From assembly GCA_035561515.1 (NCBI GenBank), contig DATMXP010000014.1:1-64000 (forward strand): a stretch of 64,000 bases of DNA, read 5' to 3'. The DNA comes from Terriglobales bacterium. Lineage in GTDB: Bacteria > Acidobacteriota > Terriglobia > Terriglobales > Acidobacteriaceae. Both the position numbers and the translations under genes were made by a program. Shown here in pieces: positions 51,377-59,778 of this stretch (position 1 is the stretch's first letter; each line of letters starts with the position of its first letter). Below the pieces are notes generated by a model that was not told the origin of the DNA, ran no database searches, and saw only the letters and a list, made by a program, of their open reading frames with translations.

Positions 51377-51766
51377 TCAGGCCGTGTGTGCCAATGCTTC
51401 GAAACGAGCGATGAAATATTCCAGGGGTTCGCCTTTCCACAGCAAGCGGCCTGGAGGAAGCGAGGGCAGCGGCTTCTTGCAGTCCGCCAGACATGCAATC
51501 GTCGCGTTCGGGTTGAGGCGCTGCAGTTTGCGGCTGAGATCCTCCGCGCACACGGCGTTCAACTCCACCGGGATGACGATGATGTCGTAGGAGCGAGAGC
51601 GTGTCATGGTCATGGCGGCTTCCGCACAACTGGCGGAGTCGACTTCATATCCCCGTCGGCGCAAACATTCGGAGCGCTCGGCTGCATCCTGGTAGCTGGT
51701 TGCAACGAGCAGCACACGTTTTTGCGAACCGAGGGGCCGCAATACGAAACTGGATCTCTGGGCCAT
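51377..51766 (-). CDS. Degenerate response-regulator receiver domain protein
   Basis: 129 residues: an N-terminal extension, then a receiver-like alpha/beta fold (KRVLLVATSYQDAAERSECLRRRGYEVDSASCAEAAMTM). The third strand, normally ending in the phospho-acceptor Asp, reads YDIIVIPVELNAV, so Asp is replaced by Pro/Val. The acidic pair at the end of strand 1 is also missing (LVATSYQD). It therefore cannot be a normal phospho-receiver and may be a protein-interaction module. It is divergent from the deacetylase gene. Confidence 0.75.
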   Translation of the reverse strand: MAQRSSFVLRPLGSQKRVLLVATSYQDAAERSECLRRRGYEVDSASCAEAAMTMTRSRSYDIIVIPVELNAVCAEDLSRKLQRLNPNATIACLADCKKPLPSLPPGRLLWKGEPLEYFIARFEALAHTA

Positions 51767-51885
51767 CGAACCTATCCTGTCAAACAGGAATCTGCGAGCG
51801 GAGGGGGGAGACGCTACTTAACGGCTGAGTATAGCTCTGTTTTTTTCGGAATCAAGAGAAAATGCAAACTTTTTCCACATTTTTG

Positions 51886-51891
51886 TATAAT
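51886..51891 (+). promoter_or_regulatory. -10 box for a leaderless deacetylase mRNA
   Basis: TATAAT (51886-51891) is followed by seven bases and ATG (51899), identical in spacing to the molybdopterin oxidoreductase gene. The region from 51845 to 51891 is unusually AT-rich. Confidence 0.6.
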
Positions 51892-51898
51892 GCTGAAA

Positions 51899-52627
51899 AT
51901 GCTAGGGTTAGCTGTGGGAATTTCCGGGGCACTTGTTTACGCAGGCTATCACACGATGGCTCCGCGGTCGCAGCTCTACGGCAAAACCTTCCTCGGACAT
52001 CGTGACGGGCGACGCGAGATCGCGTTGACGTACGATGATGGACCAAACGACCCCCACACCTTCCATTTAATGGAGGTATTGGCAAAGCATGATGTCCGCG
52101 CGACGTTTTTCCTGGTCGGGAAATATGTCGATCACCGTCCCGATATCGTTCGCGAGCTCGTTAAAGCAGGACACGTTGTCGGGAACCACACGTACACCCA
52201 CCCCAATCTGATCTTCCGGTCGCAGTCGCAGGTTCGGGAAGAACTACTTCGTTGTGAGCGAGCGCTCGATAACGCCGTCGGCAACCAGCATGCCAAGTTG
52301 TTTCGCCCCCCGTTTGGAGGAAGGACGCCCTTTGTCCTTCGCACCGTGCGCTCGGAAGGATTCACGCCGGTGATGTGGAATGTGACCGGCTTCGACTGGA
52401 AGTTGACGTCGGCTGAGGCCATCGTAAACAGGGTCACGCCGCAGGTGCGTGGGGGAGATGTAATCCTGCTGCACGATGGCGGGCATTTGGCGTTCGGCAC
52501 CAACCGGTCACACACGGTTCGAGCGACGGAGAAACTACTCGAGAAATTCCGCTCCGAAGGGTACGTCTTTAAAACCATACCCGAGATGATGGCTCCGGCG
52601 TCCCGGCCGCAGACTGCCGCGGTTTGA
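51899..52627 (+). CDS. Polysaccharide deacetylase (NodB / CE4 family)
   Basis: 242 residues from ATG 51899 (MLGLAVGISGALVYAGYHTMAP), an N-terminal anchor or uncleaved signal; ATG 51890 lies within the -10 box. CE4 motifs: MT1 LTYDDGPNDPHT (catalytic and metal Asp), MT2 VVGNHTYTHPNL (His ligands H-x3-H), MT3 RPPFGGRTPF, MT4 WNVTGFDWK, MT5 ILLHDGG. All five are intact, so it should remove N- or O-acetyl groups from peptidoglycan, chitin-like or exopolysaccharide chains outside the cytoplasm. Confidence 0.92.
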   Translation: MLGLAVGISGALVYAGYHTMAPRSQLYGKTFLGHRDGRREIALTYDDGPNDPHTFHLMEVLAKHDVRATFFLVGKYVDHRPDIVRELVKAGHVVGNHTYTHPNLIFRSQSQVREELLRCERALDNAVGNQHAKLFRPPFGGRTPFVLRTVRSEGFTPVMWNVTGFDWKLTSAEAIVNRVTPQVRGGDVILLHDGGHLAFGTNRSHTVRATEKLLEKFRSEGYVFKTIPEMMAPASRPQTAAV

Positions 52628-52781
52628 CCCCGGTTTCGGCAGTCGCTAGGATGATTCCTGTCCTGGGGAGGTGGGAACGGGTGTTCGCATGTCACAAGCG
52701 CCTGCGACAAGCCTTCCTTTACACGTTTTCAGCGCGGCATATACACTAACTGGTTTACAGACGATAGGAGGAGCCGCTCAG

Positions 52782-53027
52782 ATGGCATCCGTAGAGGAAA
52801 AAGTTAAGCAGATTATCGTGGAACAACTCGGAGTTGACGAGGGAGAAGTGACGGCCAATGCCTCTTTCGTCGATGATCTCGGCGCCGATTCTCTCGACAC
52901 GGTCGAGCTGGTGATGGCCTTTGAAGAAGCGTTCGACATCGAGATACCGGATGAAGATGCAGAGAAGATCCGCAGCGTCCAGGACGCGGTGGACTACATC
53001 GGCAAAAACGCCAAGGTAAAACAATAA
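52782..53027 (+). CDS. acpP: Acyl carrier protein, copy 1
   Basis: 81 residues from ATG 52782, with TAGGAGGAG nine bases upstream. Classic four-helix [20 protein letters not shown], then [35 protein letters not shown]; Ser37 in DSLDTVE carries the 4'-phosphopantetheine. The carrier of growing acyl chains in type II fatty-acid synthesis. It is followed by a near-identical second copy and fabF. Confidence 0.95.
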   Translation: MASVEEKVKQIIVEQLGVDEGEVTANASFVDDLGADSLDTVELVMAFEEAFDIEIPDEDAEKIRSVQDAVDYIGKNAKVKQ

Positions 53028-53047
53028 TCCCGAGCAAGAATTTTGGT

Positions 53048-53068
53048 GGCCTCCGCCTGGCGGAGGCC
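53048..53068 (+). other. Strong GC hairpin between the two acyl carrier protein genes
   Basis: GGCCTCCGC (53048-53056) and GCGGAGGCC (53060-53068) pair over nine positions with a CTG loop. There is no U-run. A processing site, a partial terminator to set gene dosage between the two copies, or a mere repeat are all possible. Confidence 0.6.
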
Positions 53069-53109
53069 GCGTTGTATTGGCGAATTCCGCCGATTCGCAG
53101 GAGAACAGC

Positions 53110-53355
53110 ATGGCTGCAGTAGATGAGAAGGTAAAACAGATTGTTGTGGAACAACTTGGCGTCGATGAGGGCGAAGTGACACCCAGCGCCAGCTTCGTCG
53201 ACGACCTTGGCGCCGACTCCCTCGACACCGTGGAACTGGTGATGGCCTTCGAAGAGGCCTTCAACATAGAGATTCCCGATGAAGACGCCGAAAAGATCCG
53301 CACCGTGAAAGACGCGATCGACTACATCGAGAAGAACGCGAAAGGCGGCAAATAG
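53110..53355 (+). CDS. acpP: Acyl carrier protein, copy 2
   Basis: 81 residues from ATG 53110 ([17 protein letters not shown]), with AGGAGAACAGC upstream. It differs from copy 1 at about 13 positions, mostly conservative and mainly in the N-terminal and last helices. The modification site [10 protein letters not shown] is identical. Two base pairs separate it from fabF. Whether the two copies feed the same pathway is unknown; a role in a dedicated acyl transfer is possible. Confidence 0.95.
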   Translation: MAAVDEKVKQIVVEQLGVDEGEVTPSASFVDDLGADSLDTVELVMAFEEAFNIEIPDEDAEKIRTVKDAIDYIEKNAKGGK

Positions 53356-53356
53356 T

Positions 53357-54592
53357 TTGCAGCGGCGCGTCGTTATTACCGGTTTGGGTCTGATCTGCGG
53401 AGTTGGCAATACCACCGAGGAAGTCTGGAAGGGCTTGCTTGCCGGCAAGAGTGGCATTGGCAGGATCACCCAGTTCGACGCTTCCCAGTTCGCATGCCAG
53501 ATCGCAGCTGAAGTCAAGAATTTCGACCCGCTCAATTTCGTCGAGAAAAAAGAAGTGAAAAAGATGGGCCGCTTCATCCATCTGGCGCTGGCAGCGTCGG
53601 AGGAAGCGATGAAGATGTCTGGCCTGCAGATCACGGAAGAGAACGGCCATCGTGTGGGTGTCCACATTGGCTCAGGCATCGGCGGCTTTGACGTAATTGA
53701 GCGTGAGCACACCAACCTCATGCAGGGTGGTCCGCGCAAGATTTCGCCTTTCTTTATTCCCGCATCGATTATCAATCTTGCTGCCGGACACGTGAGCATG
53801 CGTTTCGGAGCCAAGGGGCCCAACGAGGCAACCGCGACCGCCTGCACCACCAGCGCACATTCCGTGGGCGATGCCTTCAAGATCATTCAACGAAACGATG
53901 CCGACGTCATGATTGCCGGCGGAACTGAAGCTGCCATCACTCCGATGGGCATCGGCGGATTCGCCGCCATGCGCGCTCTTTCCACCCGCAATGATGCTCC
54001 CGAAAAGGCGAGCCGTCCGTGGGACAAGGACCGCGACGGTTTTGTGGTTGGCGAAGGTTCCGGCATCCTGATCATGGAAGAACTCGAGTACGCCCAGAAG
54101 CGTGGCGCGAAGATACTGGCGGAGATCGTGGGATACGGCATGAGCGGCGACGCTTATCACATCACCTCTCCGGCGCCGGAACACGAGGGCGGGTATCGCG
54201 TGATGCAGAACGCCATCCGTGATGCGAAGATCCAGCCGTCGCAAGTCGGCTACGTAAACGCTCACGGCACTTCGACCGATATCGGCGACAAACTTGAGTC
54301 CATCGCGATCAAGCGTGCCTTCGTGGACAAGATCCCTCCTGTGAGCTCGACCAAGTCCATGACAGGGCACCTTCTCGGCGGGGCCGGCGGACTGGAAGCA
54401 GGCATCACCGTGCTCGCGCTTCGCGACCAGATTCTGCCTCCGACGATGAATTACGAGACCCCGGATCCGGAATGCGATCTGGATTACGTTCCCAACCACC
54501 CACGCAAAGCGGAGGTGGAGTATGCACTGTCGAATTCCTTCGGCTTTGGCGGAACGAACGGCTCGCTCGTATTCCGTCGCTGGACCGAATAG
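53357..54592 (+). CDS. fabF: Beta-ketoacyl-ACP synthase II
   Basis: 411 residues, TTG start right after the acpP stop. Thiolase-fold condensing enzyme with Cys-His-His catalysis: ATACTTSAHSVGDAF (nucleophile Cys near 163), VNAHGTSTDIGD (His) and SSTKSMTGHLLGGAGGLEA (Lys, His). The terminal SNSFGFGGTNGSLVF is standard. It extends acyl-ACP with malonyl-ACP in fatty-acid elongation, acting on the ACPs just upstream. Terminated by a strong hairpin. Confidence 0.96.
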   Translation: MQRRVVITGLGLICGVGNTTEEVWKGLLAGKSGIGRITQFDASQFACQIAAEVKNFDPLNFVEKKEVKKMGRFIHLALAASEEAMKMSGLQITEENGHRVGVHIGSGIGGFDVIEREHTNLMQGGPRKISPFFIPASIINLAAGHVSMRFGAKGPNEATATACTTSAHSVGDAFKIIQRNDADVMIAGGTEAAITPMGIGGFAAMRALSTRNDAPEKASRPWDKDRDGFVVGEGSGILIMEELEYAQKRGAKILAEIVGYGMSGDAYHITSPAPEHEGGYRVMQNAIRDAKIQPSQVGYVNAHGTSTDIGDKLESIAIKRAFVDKIPPVSSTKSMTGHLLGGAGGLEAGITVLALRDQILPPTMNYETPDPECDLDYVPNHPRKAEVEYALSNSFGFGGTNGSLVFRRWTE

Positions 54593-54614
54593 CTCTTACT
54601 TCTGAACAAAATAA

Positions 54615-54645
54615 AGGCGCAGGCTCATACCTGCGCCTCTTTTAT
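54615..54645 (+). terminator. Rho-independent terminator of the acpP-acpP-fabF operon
   Basis: AGGCGCAGG (54615-54623) and CCTGCGCCT (54630-54638) form a 9-bp stem with a six-base loop, then CTTTTATT. It begins 23 bases after the fabF stop. Confidence 0.9.
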
Positions 54646-54656
54646 TGGGCTGAGAA

Positions 54657-55181
54657 TTAACGAGGATTGGGAGCGGGAGTGGTATTGGCGCTGGTCGTCG
54701 TGGTTTGCGCGCTCTTCTTGTGTTTCCCATGATGGCCGCTGTGCGTAGCCATACCCGAGGCGGCCTGCGTCTCACAGGTGTCGGCGACGTCCTTCACCGA
54801 ACTGACCTGGAAGTGCTTCTCGTTCTTGTCCTCGTTCGCTTCGGACTTCTCCGTCGTTTTGCCCTCGGCTTTTTCCGTCGTCCAGTTGCCGCTTAGCTGC
54901 ACTTCATGCCCGGCGTGTTTGCTGAGATCCTCGGAGGTGGAAATCAACTCGACTGTCTTTTTGCGTCGATTCGTGAGCGTGTAGTTGCCTTCGGTGTTCG
55001 CGGACTGGCTTAAGCAGCCGGTGAGTGTCTTGCCGGCCTTTGCCGATTTGGTGTCACTGGTATGTTTCGGCATGCTGCTGCCGGAACCCTGGCTGGTGCT
55101 GGATGTGGCAGGTTGGTTTTGCGCGACAACGGTTATTCCCGCAAGAAACACCGTGGCGCACGCAAGCAATACTCGCTTCAT
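54657..55181 (-). CDS. Secreted DUF5818-like protein
   Basis: 174 residues from ATG 55181, which has AAGGAGAGTACCT in front; the open frame further upstream is ignored. Signal peptide MKRVLLACATVFLAGITVVAQ. After a Ser/Thr/Lys-rich linker a small beta domain appears: KTLTGCLSQSANTEGNYTLTNR...VELISTSEDLSKHAGHEVQLSGNW. This 'LtGCls...Y.LTn...v.L.g...L..HaGh.V.v.G' pattern is the DUF5818-type domain frequent in secreted acidobacterial proteins. The C-terminal tail is rich in His, Lys and Thr. Function unknown. Confidence 0.8.
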   Translation of the reverse strand: MKRVLLACATVFLAGITVVAQNQPATSSTSQGSGSSMPKHTSDTKSAKAGKTLTGCLSQSANTEGNYTLTNRRKKTVELISTSEDLSKHAGHEVQLSGNWTTEKAEGKTTEKSEANEDKNEKHFQVSSVKDVADTCETQAASGMATHSGHHGKHKKSAQTTTTSANTTPAPNPR

Positions 55182-55389
55182 AGGTACTCTCCTTAAATAC
55201 TTCACCCCGTAGCGCCTAGATGTGAGGGGAAACACTGAGGTTGTCCAGTGCACCTGCCGGATTGCAAGGCTGTAAATCACAACCGGCAAAAATCTGATGG
55301 GCCATGACCTTGGTTACCGGATTGCGTGATTGCCAAGTTTTTCGGAAACGTGCAGAATGTGAGTTCTCCCCGTGAGTTAATCTGTCTCC

Positions 55390-56088
55390 ATGGCCCTTAC
55401 ATCAGCAGTGTCGGTTCTGAAGAAAGCCGCAGCTCGCGCGGTCCTGTTTAACGTCGACGAGATGACGGCGGCAATCCTGCGCGATTGCTTCAAGCAGTTC
55501 GGAATCGACACCACCGTCCTGACCACCGCCGATGCGGCGCGCCTTCAGAAGGAAAAGGTCGATGCTTGCGTGATTTGGCTGGATGAGGACGCCGGACAAA
55601 TCCTGGAGCAGGCACGGACGTCCCCTTCGAATCGGCGCCTGGTGGTCTTCGGTATCTGCGGTGGCGTGGGCGAGGCGATCCGTTATTCGAAGTACGGAAT
55701 CAACGTACTTCTCGAAAAGCCCGTTGACCGGCAAAACGCCTTACGCGCCGTTCGCGCGACGCACTTGTTGATCATCAACGAGTTCCGGCGCTATGTGCGC
55801 ATTCCCATTGTGGTGAAACTCGAAGCCGTTGCCGGACTGCAACACATTTCCGGTAGCACCATCGAAGTGAGCGGCGGCGGCATGTCGATCCGCTACAAGG
55901 GCAAGCTTGCGATGGGTGACGATATCCAGGTGGCGTTCGATCTTCCCGGGCAGGCCGGGCTAAAACTCAAAGGACAGATTTGCTGGCTTCGTCCTACGGA
56001 TTCCATGGCGGGCGTGAAATTCGAGATCGATCAACCGGCCCGCGAGTCGGTGAAGCGGTGGATCGACCAGTACCTGGACATTGATTAG
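55390..56088 (+). CDS. Receiver-like plus PilZ domain protein
   Basis: 232 residues. Residues 15-130 resemble a receiver fold (AVLFNVDEMTAAILRDCFKQFGI, LLEKPVDRQNALRAV with the invariant Lys-Pro). The third strand CVIWLDEDAGQ does not place an Asp cleanly at the phosphorylation position. Residues 135-230 form a PilZ domain: RRYVRIPIVVKLE (Arg-x3-Arg) and IEVSGGGMSIRY (Asx-x-Ser-x2-Gly, with Glu instead of Asp/Asn). The c-di-GMP binding set is thus nearly complete. A cytoplasmic c-di-GMP effector, perhaps for pili or surface behaviour, is likely. Confidence 0.82.
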   Translation: MALTSAVSVLKKAAARAVLFNVDEMTAAILRDCFKQFGIDTTVLTTADAARLQKEKVDACVIWLDEDAGQILEQARTSPSNRRLVVFGICGGVGEAIRYSKYGINVLLEKPVDRQNALRAVRATHLLIINEFRRYVRIPIVVKLEAVAGLQHISGSTIEVSGGGMSIRYKGKLAMGDDIQVAFDLPGQAGLKLKGQICWLRPTDSMAGVKFEIDQPARESVKRWIDQYLDID

Positions 56089-56772
56089 CTAGGCGGCTAT
56101 ACCGGTTGGCGATGCCAACGGTGACCGCGCATAGTGCAGAAGCAGATCGCTCGGGTCACGATAGACGGCTACGCATCCGGCCTCTCGCAGTTGTTCTTCA
56201 GACCACCCTCCGCACAATACACCGATAGTCCGCACTCCGGCCTTGTCTGCCGAAATGGCGTCGTAGGGAGTATCTCCGATCATGATGACTTCGCTCGGAT
56301 CGGGATTATGTAGCTTGGCCAACGCAGCGTGAATGATGTCGGGATCAGGTTTGGAGTTCTCGACGTCATCGGAGGAAGTTTCGCGTTGGATCAGGTCGTT
56401 GATGCCGGCGATCTTCTTGTACGCTTCCAGTTCGTCGCCCTTCGCCGACGAGGCCAGTACCACCTTCTTGCTCTCGGCCAGTAGCCGCTCGAACAATTCT
56501 CGGACCATCGGGAATGGCTGCACCTTCGGCAGGTATTCGCGCTTCCACAGTTCGCTGCGGAACTTATCCAGCTGCTTTCCCAGGCGTTCGTTTTCGCGTT
56601 CGTATAAGAAATGAGGGATCAGTTTGTCTGATCCCTTTCCAATCTGCTGCCGGACTTCTTCGAACGTCACATTGTGACCGAATTGCTGGAACGCCTGCTG
56701 CCAAGCGTGCGCATGAAGATTGACGGAATCGACGAGCGTTCCATCAATGTCGAAGATAACCGCCTTAACCAT
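56089..56772 (-). CDS. HAD-superfamily hydrolase (phosphoglycolate phosphatase-like)
   Basis: 227 residues. HAD motifs: I FDIDGTLVDS (nucleophile Asp8), II VLASSAKG (Ser/Thr), III Lys in NSKPDPDI, IV MIGDTPYDA. The helical C1 cap (about 20-85) is like that of beta-phosphoglucomutase/Gph enzymes. It dephosphorylates small phosphate esters; the substrate is unknown. The gene ends against the PilZ stop codon and lies next to the histone-like gene on the same strand. Confidence 0.9.
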   Translation of the reverse strand: MVKAVIFDIDGTLVDSVNLHAHAWQQAFQQFGHNVTFEEVRQQIGKGSDKLIPHFLYERENERLGKQLDKFRSELWKREYLPKVQPFPMVRELFERLLAESKKVVLASSAKGDELEAYKKIAGINDLIQRETSSDDVENSKPDPDIIHAALAKLHNPDPSEVIMIGDTPYDAISADKAGVRTIGVLCGGWSEEQLREAGCVAVYRDPSDLLLHYARSPLASPTGIAA

Positions 56773-56775
56773 CTG

Positions 56776-57156
56776 CTAAGCGGCCTTCTTTCGTGGGGGT
56801 ACCTTCGCGCCGGCACGGCGCGCTTTCGAAAGCCCAATGGCGATCGCCTGCTTGCGGTTCTTATGCTCACCCTGCTCAAGGTGATGCATTTCAGTCCGGA
56901 CTTCTTCCTGTGCCTTCGGTCCATATTTCCTTGATGAACTCGATTTGCGTGAGCTCGAGGAGCGTTTGCTTGCAGACCGCGAACCTCCGCGCGAGGACGA
57001 CGAACGTGACTTGCTCGACTTGCTGCCGCTCGAGCGTTTCGTGCCCCGGCTCTTCGTGCTCGTTTTGCGCGAACCGGTCTTCGAACCGCGGCTGGCGCTT
57101 TTGCGTGAACTCGATTTCTTCGAAGCTGATTTGCGGCCACTGCGTTTTGTTGCCAT
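56776..57156 (-). CDS. Histone H1-like Lys/Ser/Arg-rich protein
   Basis: 126 residues from ATG 57156 with GGGAGGATAG upstream. The first 85 residues are a low-complexity basic tract (MATKRSGRKSASKKSSSRK, RSSGSKSSKSRSSSS). The C-terminal part EVRTEMHHLEQGEHKNRKQAIAIGLSKARRAGAKVP matches the DUF6496-type motif seen in small DNA-associated proteins (..KQAIAIGLSeAR..G.KVP). It probably binds nucleic acid non-specifically. The gene is divergent from an ATP-dependent DNA ligase, with a shared 112-base promoter region. Confidence 0.8.
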   Translation of the reverse strand: MATKRSGRKSASKKSSSRKSASRGSKTGSRKTSTKSRGTKRSSGSKSSKSRSSSSRGGSRSASKRSSSSRKSSSSRKYGPKAQEEVRTEMHHLEQGEHKNRKQAIAIGLSKARRAGAKVPPRKKAA

Positions 57157-57268
57157 CACTATCCTCCCGGATAAAATCACTTTCAGTTTCAGAGTGCTGG
57201 CAACCACAAATGGTTGCGTGTGAATCGCGTATCCTTTCAAGCGCGCATTCATCAAAAATGGTTCATTC

Positions 57269-59026
57269 ATGCACCGGCTCGCACAAGTCGCCGAAGCAAT
57301 CGCCGCCACGACCAAGAAGTCGGAGAAAGTTCGCCTGCTCGCGGACTACTTTCGTGAGCGAACGGTAGAAGAAGCAGCGGCCTCGGCGATCTTTCTTTCT
57401 GGTCGTGCATTTCCAGCGTTCGAAGAGATCACCCTGCAAGTTGGCGGCACAATTTTGTGGAGCGTCCTGCGCGAAATCTCGCACCACTCGGACGAAGAGA
57501 TGACGCAGGCCTATCGCAAATATGGTGACCTTGGTTCCGCCGCATATGATCTGCTGCAAGGCTCCGCACCCAAGCTAGGTTCGGTGAACGTCGTCGACCT
57601 TGCGCGCGAATTTCGTCGCATCGCGGGAACCAGGGGCGCAGCGGCGAAGGCATCGTTCGTGCGCCTTCTCTTCGCGAAGCTCACTCCTCTCGAAGCGAAG
57701 TACGTGGTGAAGATCATGAGCGGAGATCTGCGAATCGGCTTGCGGGAGAGTCTAGTGGAAGAGGCAATTGCAGTCGCCTATGGTGACCCCCTCGCCGAAG
57801 TGCAGAAGGCCAACATGCTGCTCGGCGATATCGGCGAGACTCTCAAGCTTGCGGCAGCACGACGACTCGCCGACGCTCGGATGCGCCTCTTCCACCCCAT
57901 CGGCTTCATGCTTGCGAGCCCAGCGGAAAGCGCCGAAGAAGCATTCAGCTATTTCGATCACGCACAGGTCGAAGACAAGTACGACGGCATCCGCGCTCAG
58001 GCGCATGTATCCAACGGAGAGGTTCGCATCTACTCGCGAACGCTGGACGAGATCACCGACTCATTTCCGGAACTGCCGGATGCACTTTGCGCCTTTACCG
58101 GCGAACTGATCATGGACGGTGAAATTGTGGCGTGGCATCGCCCGGAGGGTTCAACCGACATCGGCCGTGCGTTGCCATTTACGGAAATTCAGAAGCGCCT
58201 CGGACGAAAGAAAGTGACGCCGTCCCTTATGCGAGAAGTGCCGGTGGCGTACGTGGTCTTTGACGTTCTCTTTGCAGACGGCGAATTGGTGATCGAGCGG
58301 CCGCTTGCCGACCGTGGTGCCCTGCTTGAGGCAATCTTCGCGCGCGCGGTTCAATTCCCAAATACGCGGCGTGCCGTGCGCACGCGGGCGCCACAAGGCC
58401 AGTTGGCGTTTAAGCCCTTGGTGGAGACATCCTCGATGGCGCAGGTTCTACGAGCACCGGTGGTACGCTCGGAGTCGACCGAAGAACTCGCGCAGATCTT
58501 CGAGCAAGCACTGGAGCGCGGCAACGAGGGTCTGATGATCAAGGATGTTCGCTCGCCGTATTCTCCCGGCAGGCGCGGCAAATCGTGGCTGAAGTTGAAG
58601 CGTGAATTGGCAACACTCGACGTGGTAGTGACTGCCGTCGAGTTCGGCCACGGGAAAAGGGCCTCAGTCCTGAGCGACTACACGTTTGCGGTGCGCGCGT
58701 CTGACACCGACGACTCTCTGCTCAACGTCGGCAAAGCGTATAGCGGCTTGACCGACGTTGAGATTGCGCAGATGACGGATTGGTTCAAGGCGCACACGAT
58801 CGAAGACGAAGGCTGGCGCCGAACCGTGGAGCCGCAGATCGTGATTGAAGTCGCATTCAATGCGGTAATGATCTCCGATCGGCATAACAGCGGCTATGCG
58901 CTGCGCTTCCCGCGAATTGTCAGGCTGCGTCCGGACAAAACAACCGACCAGGTCGACACCCTGGAAAGAGTGCGCGAGATCTTCGAACGGCAGAAGAAGA
59001 GCTATCCATCGAGAGATGCTGTTTAG
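57269..59026 (+). CDS. ATP-dependent DNA ligase (Lig1/archaeal-type)
   Basis: 585 residues. N-terminal helical DNA-binding domain (1-200), adenylation domain with EDKYDGIRAQAH (motif I, catalytic Lys in K-x-D-G, near 230), GELIMDGEIVAWH (III), VAYVVFDVLFADGE (IIIa), EGLMIKD (IV) and SWLKLKRE (V). The OB-fold C-terminal domain ends SGYALRFPRIVRLR. This enzyme type is common in archaea and some bacteria as a second ligase for repair next to the NAD-dependent LigA. No Ku or polymerase domain is adjacent, so an NHEJ role is not supported. It overlaps the ArsR-like gene stop by four bases. Confidence 0.93.
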   Translation: MHRLAQVAEAIAATTKKSEKVRLLADYFRERTVEEAAASAIFLSGRAFPAFEEITLQVGGTILWSVLREISHHSDEEMTQAYRKYGDLGSAAYDLLQGSAPKLGSVNVVDLAREFRRIAGTRGAAAKASFVRLLFAKLTPLEAKYVVKIMSGDLRIGLRESLVEEAIAVAYGDPLAEVQKANMLLGDIGETLKLAAARRLADARMRLFHPIGFMLASPAESAEEAFSYFDHAQVEDKYDGIRAQAHVSNGEVRIYSRTLDEITDSFPELPDALCAFTGELIMDGEIVAWHRPEGSTDIGRALPFTEIQKRLGRKKVTPSLMREVPVAYVVFDVLFADGELVIERPLADRGALLEAIFARAVQFPNTRRAVRTRAPQGQLAFKPLVETSSMAQVLRAPVVRSESTEELAQIFEQALERGNEGLMIKDVRSPYSPGRRGKSWLKLKRELATLDVVVTAVEFGHGKRASVLSDYTFAVRASDTDDSLLNVGKAYSGLTDVEIAQMTDWFKAHTIEDEGWRRTVEPQIVIEVAFNAVMISDRHNSGYALRFPRIVRLRPDKTTDQVDTLERVREIFERQKKSYPSRDAV

Positions 59027-59703
59027 GCCTGCCAGTCGATGCCGAAATGAGACTTAAGGCGTCGCCTGCCAGCAGCGGTGAGCGAAACCGCCCGTGTCTC
59101 TTTCGTTCGGGAGAACCACCCATCTTCCAGCAGCTTCGAAGCAATCTCTGCACCAAGCGCTCCGCCGATGTGATCTTTCCGTTCCGTCCAGTCGAGACAA
59201 AGCGGCGCGAATTTTCTGCGGTTCCGCGCAAGTCTTCCCAAGTCAATCCCGAAATCCTGAAACCACTTTTCGCCTCGCGAGGAAACGCTGAAGTTCTTAC
59301 TGTCGGCCACGATCAACTTCCTGCGCGTCAGTGATTCGGTAATGTCGAGCGCCAGCCTTCCAGCAAGATGGTCGTAACAGTAACGGGCCAGGCGGATTGG
59401 TGAGGCGTTGATGTCTTCGGTGCGTTGCGCCGGAGCCACAGTCAATAACGATTCCACACAGCGGGCCACTTCCGGCGACGCCAGCCGAAAATACTTATGC
59501 CGGCCCTGCTCTCGCGATTGGATGAGCGAGTCGGCAAGCAGTCGGCGCAGGTGCGCGGTGGCTGTTGCAGGTTCCACGCCTGCTCCGTACGCGAGTTCCT
59601 TTGCCGTGAGAGCACGGCCTTCCGTTAAGAGAACAAGCATCCTGATCCGTGTGGCATCGCCGATGGTCTGGGCAATACGCTCGATGTCGGGCTTTGCAGT
59701 CAT
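59023..59703 (-). CDS. ArsR-like winged-helix regulator with long C-terminal domain
   Basis: 226 residues from ATG 59703 (MTAKPDIERIAQTIGDATRIRML). The N-terminal winged helix (ALTAKELAYGAGVEPATATAHLRRLLADSLIQSREQGRHKYFRL) is followed by a linker (VARCVESLLT) and a second domain ending in a winged-helix-like SVSSRGEKWFQDFG, where ArsR proteins usually stop at 100-120 residues. Cys in APLCLDWTERKDHIGG is a possible ligand. It is divergent from the ACT-domain/OsmC genes (75-base gap) and probably controls them. Confidence 0.82.
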   Translation of the reverse strand: MTAKPDIERIAQTIGDATRIRMLVLLTEGRALTAKELAYGAGVEPATATAHLRRLLADSLIQSREQGRHKYFRLASPEVARCVESLLTVAPAQRTEDINASPIRLARYCYDHLAGRLALDITESLTRRKLIVADSKNFSVSSRGEKWFQDFGIDLGRLARNRRKFAPLCLDWTERKDHIGGALGAEIASKLLEDGWFSRTKETRAVSLTAAGRRRLKSHFGIDWQA

Positions 59704-59778
59704 AGTTTCATGGTGAACGAAGTATTTGTGCGTGACAAGCCCCCGCTCGCACGAAACAATCTTTTCCGAGGATGGCAA

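Noticed and set aside
57269..59026. NHEJ locus (Ku/LigD)
   Set aside because: The ligase lacks polymerase and phosphoesterase domains, and no Ku gene is nearby.
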